From assembly GCA_902628195.1 (NCBI GenBank), contig CACOLY010000003.1, forward strand, positions 1 to 64,000: a DNA stretch of 64,000 bases. The letters run 5' to 3'. The first letter of the stretch is position 1; each line of letters opens with the position of its first letter. This DNA is from an uncultured Pelagibacteraceae bacterium (GTDB taxonomy: Bacteria > Pseudomonadota > Alphaproteobacteria > Pelagibacterales > Pelagibacteraceae). Of this stretch, positions 44,299 to 54,017 are shown piece by piece. The notes beneath the pieces are model-generated. The model was not told where the DNA came from, made no database searches, and saw only the letters and a list, made by a program, of their open reading frames with translations. Position numbers and translations under genes: made by a program.

Positions 44299-45189
44299 AT
44301 GTCAAAAACAGTCTCATTATTTAGTGCATTATTATGCACATTTATTTGGGGAACCACTTTTATTGCCCAGGATACAGGTATGGATAATATAGGTCCTTTC
44401 ACATTTAACGCTGTAAGATTTTTTGTCGGATTTTTGGCAATTTTACCTCTTGCATTTTTATTTGAGGTAAAAAAATTTAAATCAGAGTTCAAATTAGACT
44501 TTAAAACATTTGCTACACTATCCTTTTTAATTGGGTTATCACTTTTTTTAGGTTCAGCATTACAACAGGTTGCTCTTTTGTATACAGATGTTGCTAACGC
44601 AGCATTTTTTACAATTTTTTATGTCCCTATGGTACCAATTATAATTTTTTTATTTAGAAAAAAATCAATACATTGGAGTGTATGGCCATCTGTAGTTCTA
44701 TGTTTAATTGGTGGTTATCTACTTACGAATTTTTATGATGCAACAGTAAGACTTGGAGATACACTTGTTGTATTAGGCGCTTTGTTTTGGAGCACCCATA
44801 TCATTTTTACTGGAATAATAGTTACAAAATATGATTTACCTTTAACTTTAGGTGCTATTCAAACTTTATTAGTAGCGTTATTCTCTTTTGTGATTGGATT
44901 TATTTATGAAGAATTTATAATCGAAAATATTTTAAATGAAATTGACTCAATTTTATATGCAGGAATTCTCTCAGGAGGATTTGCTTTTGTTTTACAAATT
45001 TATGCACAAAAAAATATTACACCAGCTCCAGCAGCAATAATTTTTTCATTAGAAGGTGTTTTTGCAACAATTGCAGCCTGGTTTTTATTAAATCAGATAT
45101 TAGGAGTTAATAATTTATTAGGATGTTTTTTTATACTATGCGGAGTTTTATTATCTCAATTACTACCTTTAATAAAACGATCAGTTTAA
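44299..45189 (+). CDS. EamA-family drug/metabolite transporter
   Basis: A 296-residue inner-membrane permease with ten predicted helices in two EamA repeats. The first is FIWGTTFIAQDTGMDNIGPFTFNAVRFF and the second begins near GDTLVVLGALFWSTHII. The C-terminal part has the typical SLEGVFATIAAWFLL. Substrates of the family include amino acids and nucleotides. It follows aceF by 8 bases and converges on uppP with a TTAA overlap. Confidence 0.88.
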   Translation: MSKTVSLFSALLCTFIWGTTFIAQDTGMDNIGPFTFNAVRFFVGFLAILPLAFLFEVKKFKSEFKLDFKTFATLSFLIGLSLFLGSALQQVALLYTDVANAAFFTIFYVPMVPIIIFLFRKKSIHWSVWPSVVLCLIGGYLLTNFYDATVRLGDTLVVLGALFWSTHIIFTGIIVTKYDLPLTLGAIQTLLVALFSFVIGFIYEEFIIENILNEIDSILYAGILSGGFAFVLQIYAQKNITPAPAAIIFSLEGVFATIAAWFLLNQILGVNNLLGCFFILCGVLLSQLLPLIKRSV

Positions 45190-45953
45190 AAATAAATTAT
45201 TGATAATAAAATTAATGCAATTATTAATCTATAAATTACAAAAACATTTAATGAAAATTTATTCAAATAATTTAAAAAAAATTTTACTGTTATATACGAA
45301 AATAGAAAAGACAAAACTATAGCAATAATTACTAATAAATTGATTTCTAAAGTTTCTTTCTGTATATCTTTTAATCCAAGAAAACTTGCTCCTGCTAAAG
45401 CAGGTATAGAGAGCAAAAATGAAATTTTACCTGAATCGACTCTGTTGAATTTTAAAAATCTTGCAGCAGTCATTGTAATGCCTGCTCTACTCACACCAGG
45501 TACTAATGCAAGTATTTGAAATAATCCAATAAATAGAATAGCTTTTATATTAAGATTTGAAGAAATATTTTGATCAACTTTACTCTGATCAGCAAAGTAT
45601 AAAATGATTCCAAAAAATAATGTAGTCCATGCTATGATTTTAATATTTCTTAAAAGATGTATTAATTCAGTTGAATGTAGTATGTACCCAAATATGATAA
45701 GTGGTATAGAACCTATAATAATTAGTTTTAATAATTTTTGATTATGTTTTATATTAAATAAATCTTTTCTGAAAAAAAATATTATTGCTATTAAAGAACC
45801 TAAATGTAAACTTATGTCTATTAATAGTGAGCTTGCTTTAATATCATATAGACTAGACACTATTATCAAATGAGCTGATGAACTTATTGGTAAAAATTCA
45901 GATATTCCTTGGACGGCTGATAGTATGAGAATTTCTATAAAATTTTGGAGCAT
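45186..45953 (-). CDS. uppP: Undecaprenyl-diphosphatase
   Basis: Recycles the lipid carrier of peptidoglycan and surface polymers by dephosphorylating undecaprenyl diphosphate. The chosen start (MLQNFIEI) gives 255 residues. An ATG 18 bases upstream would add MSYHTN. Family motifs are ILSAVQGISEFLPISSSAH and the second copy LFQILALVPGVSRAGITMTAARF. Multiple membrane helices are seen. It stands alone, convergent with the EamA gene. Confidence 0.92.
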   Translation of the reverse strand: MLQNFIEILILSAVQGISEFLPISSSAHLIIVSSLYDIKASSLLIDISLHLGSLIAIIFFFRKDLFNIKHNQKLLKLIIIGSIPLIIFGYILHSTELIHLLRNIKIIAWTTLFFGIILYFADQSKVDQNISSNLNIKAILFIGLFQILALVPGVSRAGITMTAARFLKFNRVDSGKISFLLSIPALAGASFLGLKDIQKETLEINLLVIIAIVLSFLFSYITVKFFLNYLNKFSLNVFVIYRLIIALILLSIIYF

Positions 45954-46136
45954 ATTAGTGTGGTAGCTCAAATAATAACCTTTTAAAACAATTCGATTTA
46001 ATCATACTAGGTATGCAAAAAATAAAATTTCTTTATTTTAAGCTTATTTTAGTTAAATATAGGTAATAAATATTGACCTAAATATTTCTTTTACTAATAA
46101 AAACAATGTATATTTTGCCATAAATTTGGAAAAAAA

Positions 46137-47576
46137 ATGACTGATAAAATGCTTAAATTTGTAAAAATAGGTCAACAGACTCCACCTAAAAGAGGTATTG
46201 AGACAAGAAAAGATGACTTCAATGAAATCTATGATGATTTTATAAAGCAAAAAGCTCAAGAACAATCAAGCAGATGTTCTCAGTGTGGAGTACCATTTTG
46301 TCAAGTTCACTGCCCTTTAAGTAATAACATCCCAGATTGGCTTAAGTTAACAGCAGAAGGAAGGTTAAAAGAAGCATACGAATTATCTCAAAGCACAAAT
46401 AATATGCCCGAAGTTTGTGGAAGAATATGTCCCCAGGATCGTTTGTGTGAAGGAAATTGTGTTATTGAGCAGTCAGGCCATGGAACGGTAACTATTGGGT
46501 CTGTAGAAAAATACATTACAGACAACGCATGGAAAAAGGGTTGGATTAAACCAATTGAAGTAAAATATGAAAAGGAACAAAGTGTAGGTATTATAGGAGC
46601 AGGTCCAGCAGGTTTGGCGGCAGCAGAACAACTTAGAAAACATGGATATAAAATAACTATCTATGATCGTTATGACCGCGCAGGAGGTTTATTAATTTAC
46701 GGAATTCCAAATTTTAAATTAGAAAAAAATGTAGTCGAAAGACGAACAAAACTTCTTAAAGATGGTGGTATAGAATTCTTGCATAACTTTGAAGTTGGTA
46801 AAGACGCTACATTAGGACAGTTAAGAAAGAAACATGATGCAATTTTGATTGCAACAGGAGTTTATAAGCCAAGAGAGATAAACTTGCCAGGAAGCGATTT
46901 AGAAAATATTTTTCCAGCTATGGAATTTTTAACAGCATCAAACAAAAAAGGATTAGGAGATAAAGTTGAATTATTCGATAAAGGAATTTTAAGTGCAGAA
47001 GGAAAAAATGTTGTTGTTATTGGTGGAGGAGATACAGCCATGGATTGTGTTAGAACTTCTATAAGACAAAAAGCTAATTCAGTTAAATGTTTATATAGAA
47101 GAGACAAAGAAAACATGCCGGGTTCTGCAAGAGAAGTTGCAAATGCTGAAGAAGAAGGTGTTGAATTTGTTTGGTTATCAAGTCCGAAGGAATTCAAAGG
47201 TACTAATAAGTTAGAAAAATTAATTGTTAATCAAATTCAATTAGGTGAACCTGATGATTCAGGTAGAAGAAGACCCGAAATAAAAATGGGTTCTGAATTT
47301 GAGATGAAAGCTGATATGGTTATTAAAGCTCTTGGATTTGATCCAGAAGATCTACCTTATTTATTTGATGCAAAAGAATTACAAGTAACAAAATGGGGAA
47401 CTTTAAAGACAAACTTCAATACAATGGAAACTAATTTAGAAGGTGTTTTTGCTGCAGGAGATATAGTTAGAGGTGCATCGCTTGTTGTATGGGCCATTAA
47501 GGATGGTAGAGACGCAGCAGCTGCTATGAAAACTTATTTAGAAAATAATGAATTAAAAAAAACAAAAGTAGCATAA
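46137..47576 (+). CDS. gltD: Glutamate synthase small subunit (NADPH)
   Basis: Supplies electrons from NADPH to the large subunit. The 479 residues have the N-terminal double Cys cluster (CSQCGVPFCQVHCPL and CGRICPQDRLCEGNC) and the FAD fold (VGIIGAGPAGLAAAEQL). The NADPH fold is VVVIGGGDTAMDCVR, and the C-terminal FAD motif is GVFAAGDIVRGASLVVWAI. It is the first gene of the pair and overlaps gltB by 1 base. Its upstream 165-base spacer contains no other supported gene. Confidence 0.96.
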   Translation: MTDKMLKFVKIGQQTPPKRGIETRKDDFNEIYDDFIKQKAQEQSSRCSQCGVPFCQVHCPLSNNIPDWLKLTAEGRLKEAYELSQSTNNMPEVCGRICPQDRLCEGNCVIEQSGHGTVTIGSVEKYITDNAWKKGWIKPIEVKYEKEQSVGIIGAGPAGLAAAEQLRKHGYKITIYDRYDRAGGLLIYGIPNFKLEKNVVERRTKLLKDGGIEFLHNFEVGKDATLGQLRKKHDAILIATGVYKPREINLPGSDLENIFPAMEFLTASNKKGLGDKVELFDKGILSAEGKNVVVIGGGDTAMDCVRTSIRQKANSVKCLYRRDKENMPGSAREVANAEEEGVEFVWLSSPKEFKGTNKLEKLIVNQIQLGEPDDSGRRRPEIKMGSEFEMKADMVIKALGFDPEDLPYLFDAKELQVTKWGTLKTNFNTMETNLEGVFAAGDIVRGASLVVWAIKDGRDAAAAMKTYLENNELKKTKVA

Positions 47577-50500
47577 TGAATAATTATAAAAAAAATCTTA
47601 AACTATTAAGTGAAAATCATGTTTATTCAAAAGAGATGGAACATGATGCTTGTGGCGTAGGTGTAATTGCTTCAACTGAGGGAAAGAAATCTAGAGAAAT
47701 TGTTGAATACGGGATCCAAGCCTTAAAAGCTGTATGGCATAGAGGTGCTGTAGATGCCGATGGAAAAACTGGCGATGGAGCAGGTATACACGTTGAGATT
47801 CCTAAAGATTTTTTTATAGAGAAGATTGAGGTTACAGGTCACGACTATGATAACTCTGAAATTTGTGTAGGTATGATTTTTTTACCTAGAAATGATTATT
47901 CTTCTCAAGAGGCTTGCAAAACTATTGTAGAAAGTGAATTAACTAAAAATAATTTTAGCATTTATGGATGGAGACAAGTTCCGGTAAATCCAAAAATTTT
48001 AGGTGTAAAAGCATTTCAAACCATGCCAGAAATAATTCAGGTTCTATTTAAATCTAACGATTCAAACTTATTAGATAAAAATTTAGAGAGAAAAATTTAT
48101 GAAACACGAAAAAAAATTGAAAATAAGGCATTTGAGTTATCATTAAACAACTTTTATATATGCTCAATCAGTTCAAAATCAATCATTTACAAAGGGCTTT
48201 ATCTAGCCGAAGCAATTTCAGACTTTTATTTGGATTTGAAAGACAAAAGATTTATTTCAAGATACGCAATATTTCATCAAAGATTTTCAACCAATACAGC
48301 ACCAAGTTGGAGTTTAGCCCAACCTTTTAGAGCTATTGCTCACAACGGAGAAATTAATACCTATAAAGGAAATAAAAATTGGATGAAAGTTCATGAACAA
48401 GAGATGAGCAGTCCGCTTTTTGATAATGTAGAAAATTTAAAGCCAGTAATTCAAAAGGGTGTTTCAGACTCAGCAGCTTTAGATAATGTTTTTGAATTAC
48501 TTAATAAATCTGGTCAATCTGCACCTTTAGCAAAATTAATGTTAGTACCAGATGCTTGGTCAAAAAAAAATAAAACTCTTCCAAAAAGCCATCAACAGTT
48601 ATTCAATTTTTTAAATAGTACCATGGAGCCTTGGGACGGGCCTGCTGCTATAGCAGCTACAGATAACGAGTGGGTTATTGCTGCTAATGATAGAAACGGA
48701 CTTAGACCTCTTAGATATGCAATTACAAAAGATAAAATGCTTTTCGCAGGTTCAGAAACAGGAATGATAGAATTAAACGAAAAAAGGATTTTGTCGAAAG
48801 GGAGATTAGGCCCAGGTGAAATCATTGGAGTAAGAATTGAAAAAGGGAAAATTTTTTCAAACGATCAAATTAAAGATTATTTGGCTAAGGAGTTTAAACA
48901 CTTTAATTCACAAATAATTGATTTAGATGAAAAATTAGCTATTTCAAATGAACAAAATAATTTCGAAGGAGAAAATTTAAGAAGAAGACAATACACCTTT
49001 GGAATAAGTCTAGAAGACTTAGAGCTTATTTTACATCCGATGGCTGAAGATGCAAAAGAAGCAACAGGTTCTATGGGAGATGATACACCCTTAGCTGTTT
49101 TATCTGATAGATATAGACCACTTTATCATTTTTTCAGACAAAATTTTAGTCAGGTAACTAATCCTCCAATAGACTCGTTAAGAGAAAATAAAGTAATGAG
49201 TTTAAAAACCAGATTTGGAAATTTAGGTAATATTTTAGATTTTGATACTTTAACTAAAGAAAATATTTATGTTTTAAACAGCCCAATCTTGTCTAATTCA
49301 CAATTTGATAAATTTATAAATTTTTTTGGTAAAAATTCTATAAATTTAGATTGTACATTTTTGCAAAATGAAAATCTAACAAATGCTATCACAAGAATTC
49401 AAAAAGAGGCTGAAATTGCAGTGAGACAAGGTGTTAAACAACTTGTTCTTAGCGACAAAGACCTTTCATCAGAAAAACTGCCTATGCCAATGTTATTATG
49501 TGTAGGAGCAATAAACACCTTTTTAATTGAAAAAAAATTGAGAGGATATGTTTCAATTAATGTTCAATCTGGAGAAGCTTTAGACACCCATTCATTTGCA
49601 ACACTTATAGGTGTTGGTGCTACTACAGTAAATCCATATTTAGCGTTTGATAGTTTATATCAAAGATATTCTAAGAAACTTTTTGGTCAGTTTAGTTTTG
49701 ATGAATGTGTTCAAAGATATATAAAATCAGTAAACGCTGGCCTTTTAAAAATAATGTCTAAAATGGGAATTTCAGTTTTGAGTTCTTATAGAGGAGGATG
49801 CAATTTCGAAACTGTGGGACTTAGCAGATCCATTGTTAATGATTATTTCCCTGGAGTTGTATCAAAAATATCAGGTATTGGTTTAACTGGTATTGAAAAA
49901 AAAATAAGAGAAATTCACAAAGAAGCATTTGAGAGTACAGAAACAGTATTACCAATTGGTGGTATCTATAGATATAGAAAAAATGGTGAAACTCATCAAT
50001 ATCAGGGAAATCTTATTCACTTGTTACAGAGCGCAGTAAGCTCTAACTCTTATGATGCTTATAAGAAATATGCTGAAGGTATATATAATTTGCCACCAAT
50101 AAATTTGAGAGACTTAGTAAATTTTAGAAAAAAGAAATTAGGTCCGTCAATAAAATTATCAGAGGTCGAACCCTTAGAAAATATTTTAAAGAGATTTGGT
50201 AGTGGAAGTATGTCTCATGGAGCGTTATCTAAGGAAGCACATGAAACCCTAGCAATAGGAATGAATAGAATTAAAGGAGCATCTTGTAGTGGTGAGGGTG
50301 GTGAAGATGAAAAAAGATTTAAAGTTATGGATGATGGAGACAGTGCAAATTCAAGGGTAAAGCAGATTGCCTCTGCAAGATTTGGAGTAACAGTAAATTA
50401 TTTAAATAATTGTAATGAAATTGAGATAAAGATTGCTCAAGGGGCAAAACCTGGAGAGGGCGGTCAATTGCCTGGGTTTAAAGTTACAGATGAAATAGCT

Positions 50501-52081
50501 CGATTGAGACATTCAACTCCTGGAGTAACATTAATTTCTCCACCTCCACATCACGATATTTATTCAATTGAGGATCTGGCTCAGTTAATTTATGATTTGA
50601 AACAAATAAATCCAAAAGCTAGAGTTGGTGTAAAATTAGTTGCATCATCTGGTGTAGGAACGATTGCTGCAGGAGTAGCAAAAGCAAAGGCAGACATAAT
50701 TTTAATTTCAGGTCACAATGGTGGAACCGGAGCAACACCACAAACAAGTGTAAAATATGTTGGTATTCCATGGGAAATGGGGCTTACAGAAGCCAATCAG
50801 GTCCTTACTCTAAATAACTTAAGACACAAAGTTACCTTAAGAACAGATGGAGGCATTAAAACTGGCAGGGACGTGGTTATTGCTGCTATGATGGGCGCAG
50901 AGGAATATGGGGTTGCAACAACTGCTTTAGTTGCAATGGGATGTATTATGGTGAGACAATGTCATTCAAATACTTGTCCAGTAGGTGTTTGCACACAAGA
51001 TGAAAAATTAAGAGAGAAATTTTCTGGTACACCTGATAAAATTGTTAATCTGTTTACCTTTATTGCTTCAGAAGTAAGAGAAATTTTAGCAGAACTAGGC
51101 TTTAAATCTTTAAATGATGTTATTGGACGAACAGATTTATTAATGCAAGTAAGTAAAGCTTCACCAAATTTAGATGATTTAGATTTAAATCCTTTATTTG
51201 TTCAAGCAGACCCAGGGAACAAGAAAAGATATTGCGAATCCCAGGATATAAATGAAGTCCCTGAAACATTAGATCAAGAAATTTGGCCTGATATAGAAAA
51301 GTCTTTAGATAATTCTGAGAGGGTTGAAAAAGAATTTGTAATTAAAAATACAAATAGAGCAGTTGGTACAAGAATTTCTCATCATCTTTTTACAAAGTAC
51401 GGTTATGAAAAATTAGATGAAAATTTTCTCACTTTAAACTTTAAAGGTTCAGCTGGTCAATCTTTTGGAGCCTTTTCAGCGAAAGGTTTAAAACTAAATC
51501 TTAAAGGAGATGCAAATGACTATGTTGGAAAGGGACTTTCTGGTGCAACTATTTCAATAAAGCTTTCTGATGAAAGTAATTTGATTTCAAATGAAAATAC
51601 CATTATTGGTAACACAGTTTTATATGGAGCTACCTCAGGTAAATTATTTGCTGCAGGACAAGCCGGAGATAGATTTGCAGTAAGAAACTCTGGTGCTGTA
51701 GCAGTTATAGAAGGATGTGATTCGAATGGTTGTGAATATATGACCGGTGGAACAGTTGTTATTCTTGGTAACGTTGGAGATAATTTTGCTGCTGGTATGA
51801 CAGGTGGAATGGCTTTTGTTTATGACAAATCAGGAGAGCTTGAAAAAAAAATAAATTCAGACTCCGTAGTATCACAAAGTGTTGAAACAAATTATTGGAT
51901 TAATTTTTTAATGAAATTAATCAAAGAACATTACGAAGAAACAGGATCTCAAATATCGAAAAAAATAATTAGCAATTTTACAGAGGAGATTAAAAATTTT
52001 GTACAGGTTTGTCCAAAAGAAATGTTAAATAAGCTTAAAAATCCAATTAGTTTAAAGTCTAAAATCAAACAAGTTAGTTAA
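47576..52081 (+). CDS. gltB: Glutamate synthase large subunit
   Basis: Makes two glutamates from glutamine and 2-oxoglutarate. The 1501 residues begin with a 25-residue propeptide before the N-terminal nucleophile Cys26 (EHDACGVGVIAS) of the glutaminase domain. The central and FMN-binding synthase domains follow (GEGGEDEKRF, AQGAKPGEGGQLPG, SGHNGGTGATPQTS), then the [3Fe-4S] Cys cluster (MVRQCHSNTCPVGVCTQ). The C-terminal beta-helix has GXXGXXXG repeats. It overlaps a convergent hydrolase by 8 bases. Confidence 0.97.
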   Translation: MNNYKKNLKLLSENHVYSKEMEHDACGVGVIASTEGKKSREIVEYGIQALKAVWHRGAVDADGKTGDGAGIHVEIPKDFFIEKIEVTGHDYDNSEICVGMIFLPRNDYSSQEACKTIVESELTKNNFSIYGWRQVPVNPKILGVKAFQTMPEIIQVLFKSNDSNLLDKNLERKIYETRKKIENKAFELSLNNFYICSISSKSIIYKGLYLAEAISDFYLDLKDKRFISRYAIFHQRFSTNTAPSWSLAQPFRAIAHNGEINTYKGNKNWMKVHEQEMSSPLFDNVENLKPVIQKGVSDSAALDNVFELLNKSGQSAPLAKLMLVPDAWSKKNKTLPKSHQQLFNFLNSTMEPWDGPAAIAATDNEWVIAANDRNGLRPLRYAITKDKMLFAGSETGMIELNEKRILSKGRLGPGEIIGVRIEKGKIFSNDQIKDYLAKEFKHFNSQIIDLDEKLAISNEQNNFEGENLRRRQYTFGISLEDLELILHPMAEDAKEATGSMGDDTPLAVLSDRYRPLYHFFRQNFSQVTNPPIDSLRENKVMSLKTRFGNLGNILDFDTLTKENIYVLNSPILSNSQFDKFINFFGKNSINLDCTFLQNENLTNAITRIQKEAEIAVRQGVKQLVLSDKDLSSEKLPMPMLLCVGAINTFLIEKKLRGYVSINVQSGEALDTHSFATLIGVGATTVNPYLAFDSLYQRYSKKLFGQFSFDECVQRYIKSVNAGLLKIMSKMGISVLSSYRGGCNFETVGLSRSIVNDYFPGVVSKISGIGLTGIEKKIREIHKEAFESTETVLPIGGIYRYRKNGETHQYQGNLIHLLQSAVSSNSYDAYKKYAEGIYNLPPINLRDLVNFRKKKLGPSIKLSEVEPLENILKRFGSGSMSHGALSKEAHETLAIGMNRIKGASCSGEGGEDEKRFKVMDDGDSANSRVKQIASARFGVTVNYLNNCNEIEIKIAQGAKPGEGGQLPGFKVTDEIARLRHSTPGVTLISPPPHHDIYSIEDLAQLIYDLKQINPKARVGVKLVASSGVGTIAAGVAKAKADIILISGHNGGTGATPQTSVKYVGIPWEMGLTEANQVLTLNNLRHKVTLRTDGGIKTGRDVVIAAMMGAEEYGVATTALVAMGCIMVRQCHSNTCPVGVCTQDEKLREKFSGTPDKIVNLFTFIASEVREILAELGFKSLNDVIGRTDLLMQVSKASPNLDDLDLNPLFVQADPGNKKRYCESQDINEVPETLDQEIWPDIEKSLDNSERVEKEFVIKNTNRAVGTRISHHLFTKYGYEKLDENFLTLNFKGSAGQSFGAFSAKGLKLNLKGDANDYVGKGLSGATISIKLSDESNLISNENTIIGNTVLYGATSGKLFAAGQAGDRFAVRNSGAVAVIEGCDSNGCEYMTGGTVVILGNVGDNFAAGMTGGMAFVYDKSGELEKKINSDSVVSQSVETNYWINFLMKLIKEHYEETGSQISKKIISNFTEEIKNFVQVCPKEMLNKLKNPISLKSKIKQVS

Positions 52082-52820
52082 TGATTAATTTTAATTCTTT
52101 TTGTAAAATTTTTAACCATCTAGGTGAAGATAAACTATGATCCCCATTTTTGACTAAAACTAATTTTTTCTTTGAATCTACAAACATATTTAAGACTTTT
52201 TTTGAGTAAATGATTGGAACAGATTTATCTTTACTACCATGAACCATCGTTACATTGATTTTTTGATGAATTTTTCTATGTAATACTTTATTTTTTCTTC
52301 CATCTTTAATAAGTTGAAATGTAATAGGATATTCATAATCTCCATGTTTGAGATTAATTATTCCATTTTTTTTTATTTCTTTTTTCATTTTTTTTGAAAA
52401 TTTTTTCCACATCAAATATTGTAAAAATTCTGGAGCTGAACCTATTCCAATTAAACCAGAAATTTGATCTTTAAATTTTAAAATCTGATTTAAAGAAATC
52501 CATGTACCCATGCTTGAACCAATTAGTATCATTTTATTTTTTTTAACAATTTTTTTTATTAAATATGAAGTTTCTTTACTCCATTTTGAAATATTGCCAT
52601 TTATAAATTTGCCAGAGGATTTTCCGTGACCAGAATATTCTAAAGCTAAAAAACCTAATTTATTTCTTTTTGCAAAATTAAAAAAAACTTTAGGTTTTTT
52701 TCCTTCAAGATCTGACATAAAACCATGAAGAAAAACAAGATAAAGGCTTTTTTTTTGAAAAATCTTTAAATATCTTATCTTTTTATTTTTTGTTATTTTA
52801 AGGTAACTGAATTTGGTCAT
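52074..52820 (-). CDS. Alpha/beta hydrolase
   Basis: A 248-residue hydrolase with the oxyanion motif LVFLHGFMSDLEG. The nucleophile elbow is ILIGSSMGTWISL, the acid lies in VHGSKDKSVPI and the His in KNGDHSLSSPRW. It resembles short cytosolic esterase or peptidase-like hydrolases. No signal peptide is seen. The substrate is unknown. It converges on gltB, sharing 8 bases. Confidence 0.85.
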   Translation of the reverse strand: MTKFSYLKITKNKKIRYLKIFQKKSLYLVFLHGFMSDLEGKKPKVFFNFAKRNKLGFLALEYSGHGKSSGKFINGNISKWSKETSYLIKKIVKKNKMILIGSSMGTWISLNQILKFKDQISGLIGIGSAPEFLQYLMWKKFSKKMKKEIKKNGIINLKHGDYEYPITFQLIKDGRKNKVLHRKIHQKINVTMVHGSKDKSVPIIYSKKVLNMFVDSKKKLVLVKNGDHSLSSPRWLKILQKELKLIIN

Positions 52821-52862
52821 AAAAGTTTATATCTTATATCTAATATTATATAATAATACTTA

Positions 52863-54017
52863 ATGACATCTAATTTAAAAGTTTTACAAGTAATCCCAAA
52901 ACTAGGATATGGTGGAGCAGAAACAGGATGTTATGATCTGGCACATTATTTACCAGAAAATAATTGTAAATCATTTATTGTTACAAGCGGTGGTGAATTA
53001 TTAAAATATGTTGATAAAAAAAAAGTAAAATTAATTAGACTACCAGTACATAGTAAAAATCCGTTATTGATGATATTAAATTCGATTATATTAATCTGTA
53101 TTATTTTAATTTTTAATATTTCAATTGTTCATGCACGTAGTCGAGCACCTGCTTGGTCGTGTCTATTAGCAACAAAAATTACCGGAAGAAAATTCGTAAC
53201 AACTTTTCATGGAACTTATAATTTCAAAGGAAAATTTAAAAAATTTTATAATTCAGTCATGGTAAGATCAAATTTAATAATTGCTGGTTCAAATTTTATT
53301 TTTTCACATATAAAAGACAATTATTCTGAATTTATAGATATTAAAAAAAAACTGTTAGTTATATTTAGAGGTATTAATGTAGATTACTTTGATCCTTCTA
53401 CAAAACTAGAAATTGAGGAAAAAAAACTTCGTCAAAAATGGGATATTAAAGATAATAAAAAAATTATTTTGCTACCAGGGAGACTTACTGGATGGAAGGG
53501 GCAAGAATTATTTCTAGAATCAATTAACTTAGTAAATATAAAACTTGGATATGAAGCATTTTATGTTGTGATTTTAGGAAATGATCAAGGAAGAAATTTA
53601 TATAAAAAAAAATTAATAGAATTAACCGAAAAGTATAGAATGACAAAACAAGTAAAATTTATAGATCATTGTAATGATATGGCTCTAGCATATAAAGTTT
53701 CAGATATAATTATTTCAGCATCAATTGAGCCTGAAGCATTTGGAAGAGTTGCTGTAGAAGCGCAATCAATGCAAAAACTTATTATTGCAAGTAATATTGG
53801 TGGCTCAAATGAGACTATTGATGATGAGAAAACTGGTTTATTATTTAAATCTGGTGATGCTAAATCTTTATGTGATAAAATTATTCAAGGATTTACTTTG
53901 GATGAAAGTACATTGAAAATCATGGGCAATGAAGGTAGAAAAAACATCATAAAAAAGTTTAATGTTGAAAAAATGTGTTTTTCTACTTATTCAGAGTATA
54001 AAAAATTATTTAATTAG
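52863..54017 (+). CDS. GT4-family glycosyltransferase
   Basis: A 384-residue GT-B glycosyltransferase. The acceptor domain has the VIPKLGYGGAETGCYDLA start. The donor domain begins near residue 200 with LLPGRLTGWKGQELFLES and carries the nucleotide-sugar motif EPEAFGRVAVEAQSM. It probably works on lipopolysaccharide or capsule precursors on the cytosolic face. The stop directly abuts the thrS ATG with no spacer. Confidence 0.9.
   Translation: MTSNLKVLQVIPKLGYGGAETGCYDLAHYLPENNCKSFIVTSGGELLKYVDKKKVKLIRLPVHSKNPLLMILNSIILICIILIFNISIVHARSRAPAWSCLLATKITGRKFVTTFHGTYNFKGKFKKFYNSVMVRSNLIIAGSNFIFSHIKDNYSEFIDIKKKLLVIFRGINVDYFDPSTKLEIEEKKLRQKWDIKDNKKIILLPGRLTGWKGQELFLESINLVNIKLGYEAFYVVILGNDQGRNLYKKKLIELTEKYRMTKQVKFIDHCNDMALAYKVSDIIISASIEPEAFGRVAVEAQSMQKLIIASNIGGSNETIDDEKTGLLFKSGDAKSLCDKIIQGFTLDESTLKIMGNEGRKNIIKKFNVEKMCFSTYSEYKKLFN

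Noticed and set aside
46053-46265. Minus-strand 70-codon frame at the gltD start
   Set aside because: Most of it is antisense to the conserved gltD N-terminus, and the Phe-rich composition is typical of reverse reading of Lys-rich codons.
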